A stretch of DNA of 64,000 bases from Sciscionella marina DSM 45152 (GTDB taxonomy: Bacteria; Actinomycetota; Actinomycetes; Mycobacteriales; Pseudonocardiaceae): contig NZ_KB905381.1 in NCBI RefSeq assembly GCF_000379465.1, positions 840,969 to 904,968 of the forward strand, read 5' to 3'. The translations under genes were made by a program, and so were the position numbers. Below are positions 62,962 to 64,000 of this stretch, one piece after another. The notes under the pieces are model-generated. The model did no database searches, was not told the DNA's origin, and worked only from the letters and a program-made list of their open reading frames with translations. Positions within the stretch are counted from its first letter, which is position 1; each line of letters opens with the position of its first letter.

Positions 62962-63927
62962 ATGAGAGCAGTTCGTTTCGACCACTACGGCGATGTCGAT
63001 GTGCTCGATGTGCGCGAGGTCGACGCCCCGGTGGCCACCGCAGGGCGGGTGGTGGTGAGGATCCGGGCAGCCGCGGCCAACCCGGGAGACATCTACGTAC
63101 GGGAAGGGCTCGCGGAACAAGCGTGGGCTTTGCGGGCGCGGTTGTCCGGGCGGGCGACGGATGCGCCCCGGCAGTCGATGACCTTCCCCGCAGGGCAGGG
63201 CACGGACTTGGCAGGGGAGGTCGTCGCCGTCGGTGACGGGGTCGAGCACTGGCGGGTCGGCGATGAAGTGCTCGGCTGGTCCGAGGAGCGAGTCGGCCAG
63301 GCCGAACTCGCCGCCGTGCCGGCCGGTCATCTCGTCCCCAAGCCCGCCGATATGAGCTGGGAGGTCGCCGGCTCGATGTACATCGCGCCGATGGCCGCGC
63401 TCGCCAGCGTCGAGGCGGTTTCCCCTGCGCCCGGCGAGACCGTTGTCGTGTCCGGCGCCGCCGGTGCGGTCGGAGTCGTAGCGGTTCAGCTCGCCCGTCG
63501 CAGCGGTGCCGTCGTCATCGGTCTGACCCGCCAGACCAACCACGATCGGATGCGCCGCCTTGGCGCCATCCCGGTCACCTATGGCGATGGCCAGGCGGCC
63601 AGGTGCCGGTCGGCCGCCGGCGATCGGATCGGGGCGTTCATCGACACCTACGGCGCCGGCTACGTCGACCTCGCGCATGAGTTGGGTGTTCCCGCGAAGC
63701 GCATCAACACCATCGTGGACTTCCACGCCGCGATCGATGGTCGTGCCGGAATCGTTGGCACCAACGACGCCGGCGGGGCCACCGGGCTCCAGCGCCTCGT
63801 CGATCTCGTCGCCGCGGGCGAGCTCGACGTCCCTGTCGCGGGAACCTACTCCCTCGCCGATGTCCGCGAGGCCTACCGTCGGGTCGCCGAACAGCGAACC
63901 GGCGGCAAAATCGTCCTGATCCCGTGA
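62962..63927 (+). CDS. Zinc-independent alcohol dehydrogenase/quinone reductase (MDR) family protein
   Basis: This 321-residue NAD(P)H-dependent MDR-superfamily oxidoreductase has GroES-like N-terminal motifs (AAAANPGDIYVREG, FPAGQGTDLAGEVVAVGDGV) and the nucleotide-binding SGAAGAVGVVAVQLARRSG. Zinc-ligand residues are absent, as in quinone reductases. ATG 62962 has GAGGAG upstream. The divergent MarR gene suggests induction by quinones or electrophiles. The remaining bases to the window end show no further gene. Confidence 0.9.
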   Translation: MRAVRFDHYGDVDVLDVREVDAPVATAGRVVVRIRAAAANPGDIYVREGLAEQAWALRARLSGRATDAPRQSMTFPAGQGTDLAGEVVAVGDGVEHWRVGDEVLGWSEERVGQAELAAVPAGHLVPKPADMSWEVAGSMYIAPMAALASVEAVSPAPGETVVVSGAAGAVGVVAVQLARRSGAVVIGLTRQTNHDRMRRLGAIPVTYGDGQAARCRSAAGDRIGAFIDTYGAGYVDLAHELGVPAKRINTIVDFHAAIDGRAGIVGTNDAGGATGLQRLVDLVAAGELDVPVAGTYSLADVREAYRRVAEQRTGGKIVLIP

Positions 63928-64000
63928 TCGTCGGTCGGCAGGAACGGCCGGTCGGCAGGACACTCGCTTCCCGGCCCGGCGAACGCCGACGAGACCGCTG

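Overview
The window is chromosomal DNA of a high-GC actinomycete, most likely from the Pseudonocardiales/Mycobacteriales side of the phylum. The reasons are very GC-rich third codon positions, many GTG starts, dense ATGA/GTGA/TGATG overlaps, a DosRS-type two-component module with Acg-like and Rv1733c-like neighbours, a DUF5313 protein, an actinobacterial Asp23/DUF6286/AmaP cluster, an Erm methyltransferase and an IdeR/DmdR-type iron box. The calls come from reading translations and motifs; no database search was run.

Layout. 1-8337: a peptide/nickel-type ABC importer with three tandem substrate-binding lipoproteins (the first cut by the window edge), two permeases and two ATPases. 8359-9778: DedA protein and a PlsC-like acyltransferase. 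9980-13962: sensor kinase/response regulator, 2-hydroxyacid dehydrogenase, GntR regulator and OsmC protein. 14047-14399: decayed alpha/beta hydrolase. 14428-18838: orphan ABC ATPase, a LysR regulator and, divergent to it, a MaoC hydratase / CitE-type lyase / CoA-transferase operon whose composition matches itaconate degradation. 18841-20797: erm gene preceded by a 14-codon leader peptide, then a hypothetical protein divergent to an ArsR-like regulator. 20946-25984: TetR, FAD monooxygenase, aminoglycoside-phosphotransferase-like kinase, a TetR/MFS pair reduced to two abutting 3' halves, GNAT acetyltransferase and enoyl-CoA hydratase.

25981-30274: an envelope-stress cluster of several Asp23/Gls24 proteins, AmaP-like and DUF6286 membrane proteins, CsbD, and an ECF-like sigma factor whose overlapping partner joins a zinc-binding anti-sigma motif to an Asp23 domain. 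30256-37328: an operon of MgtA-type P-type ATPase, MgtC protein, duplicated-permease ABC transporter and its ATPase, divergent from an ArsR repressor. 37652-41170: DNA polymerase III alpha subunit. 41280-47113: LysR, two Acg-like nitroreductases, a DevS/DosT-like haem-GAF kinase, a DevR/DosR-like regulator and an Rv1733c-like membrane protein, with two DosR-box-like palindromes.

47533-52829: OhrR-like MarR, DUF5313, a Cmx-type chloramphenicol exporter behind a 17-codon upstream ORF with hairpins, a frameshifted Tat-type cupin, and a CBS protein with an ArsB/NhaD permease. 52814-54671: a CaCA-type cation exchanger behind a clear yybP-ykoY (manganese) riboswitch and an ArsR operator. 54730-59278: topoisomerase IV-type subunits B and A. 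59275-63927: TetR with a DHA2 efflux pump under two identical-arm palindromes, a siderophore-binding lipoprotein pseudogene that still carries its iron box, a MarR regulator and a quinone reductase-like oxidoreductase.

Two themes recur. One is antibiotic response (erm, Cmx-type pump, phosphotransferase, flavin monooxygenase, DHA2 pump), with two candidate translation-attenuation leaders. The other is metal homeostasis, with two ArsR repressors that share one operator half-site, a Mn riboswitch, MgtA/MgtC and an iron box.
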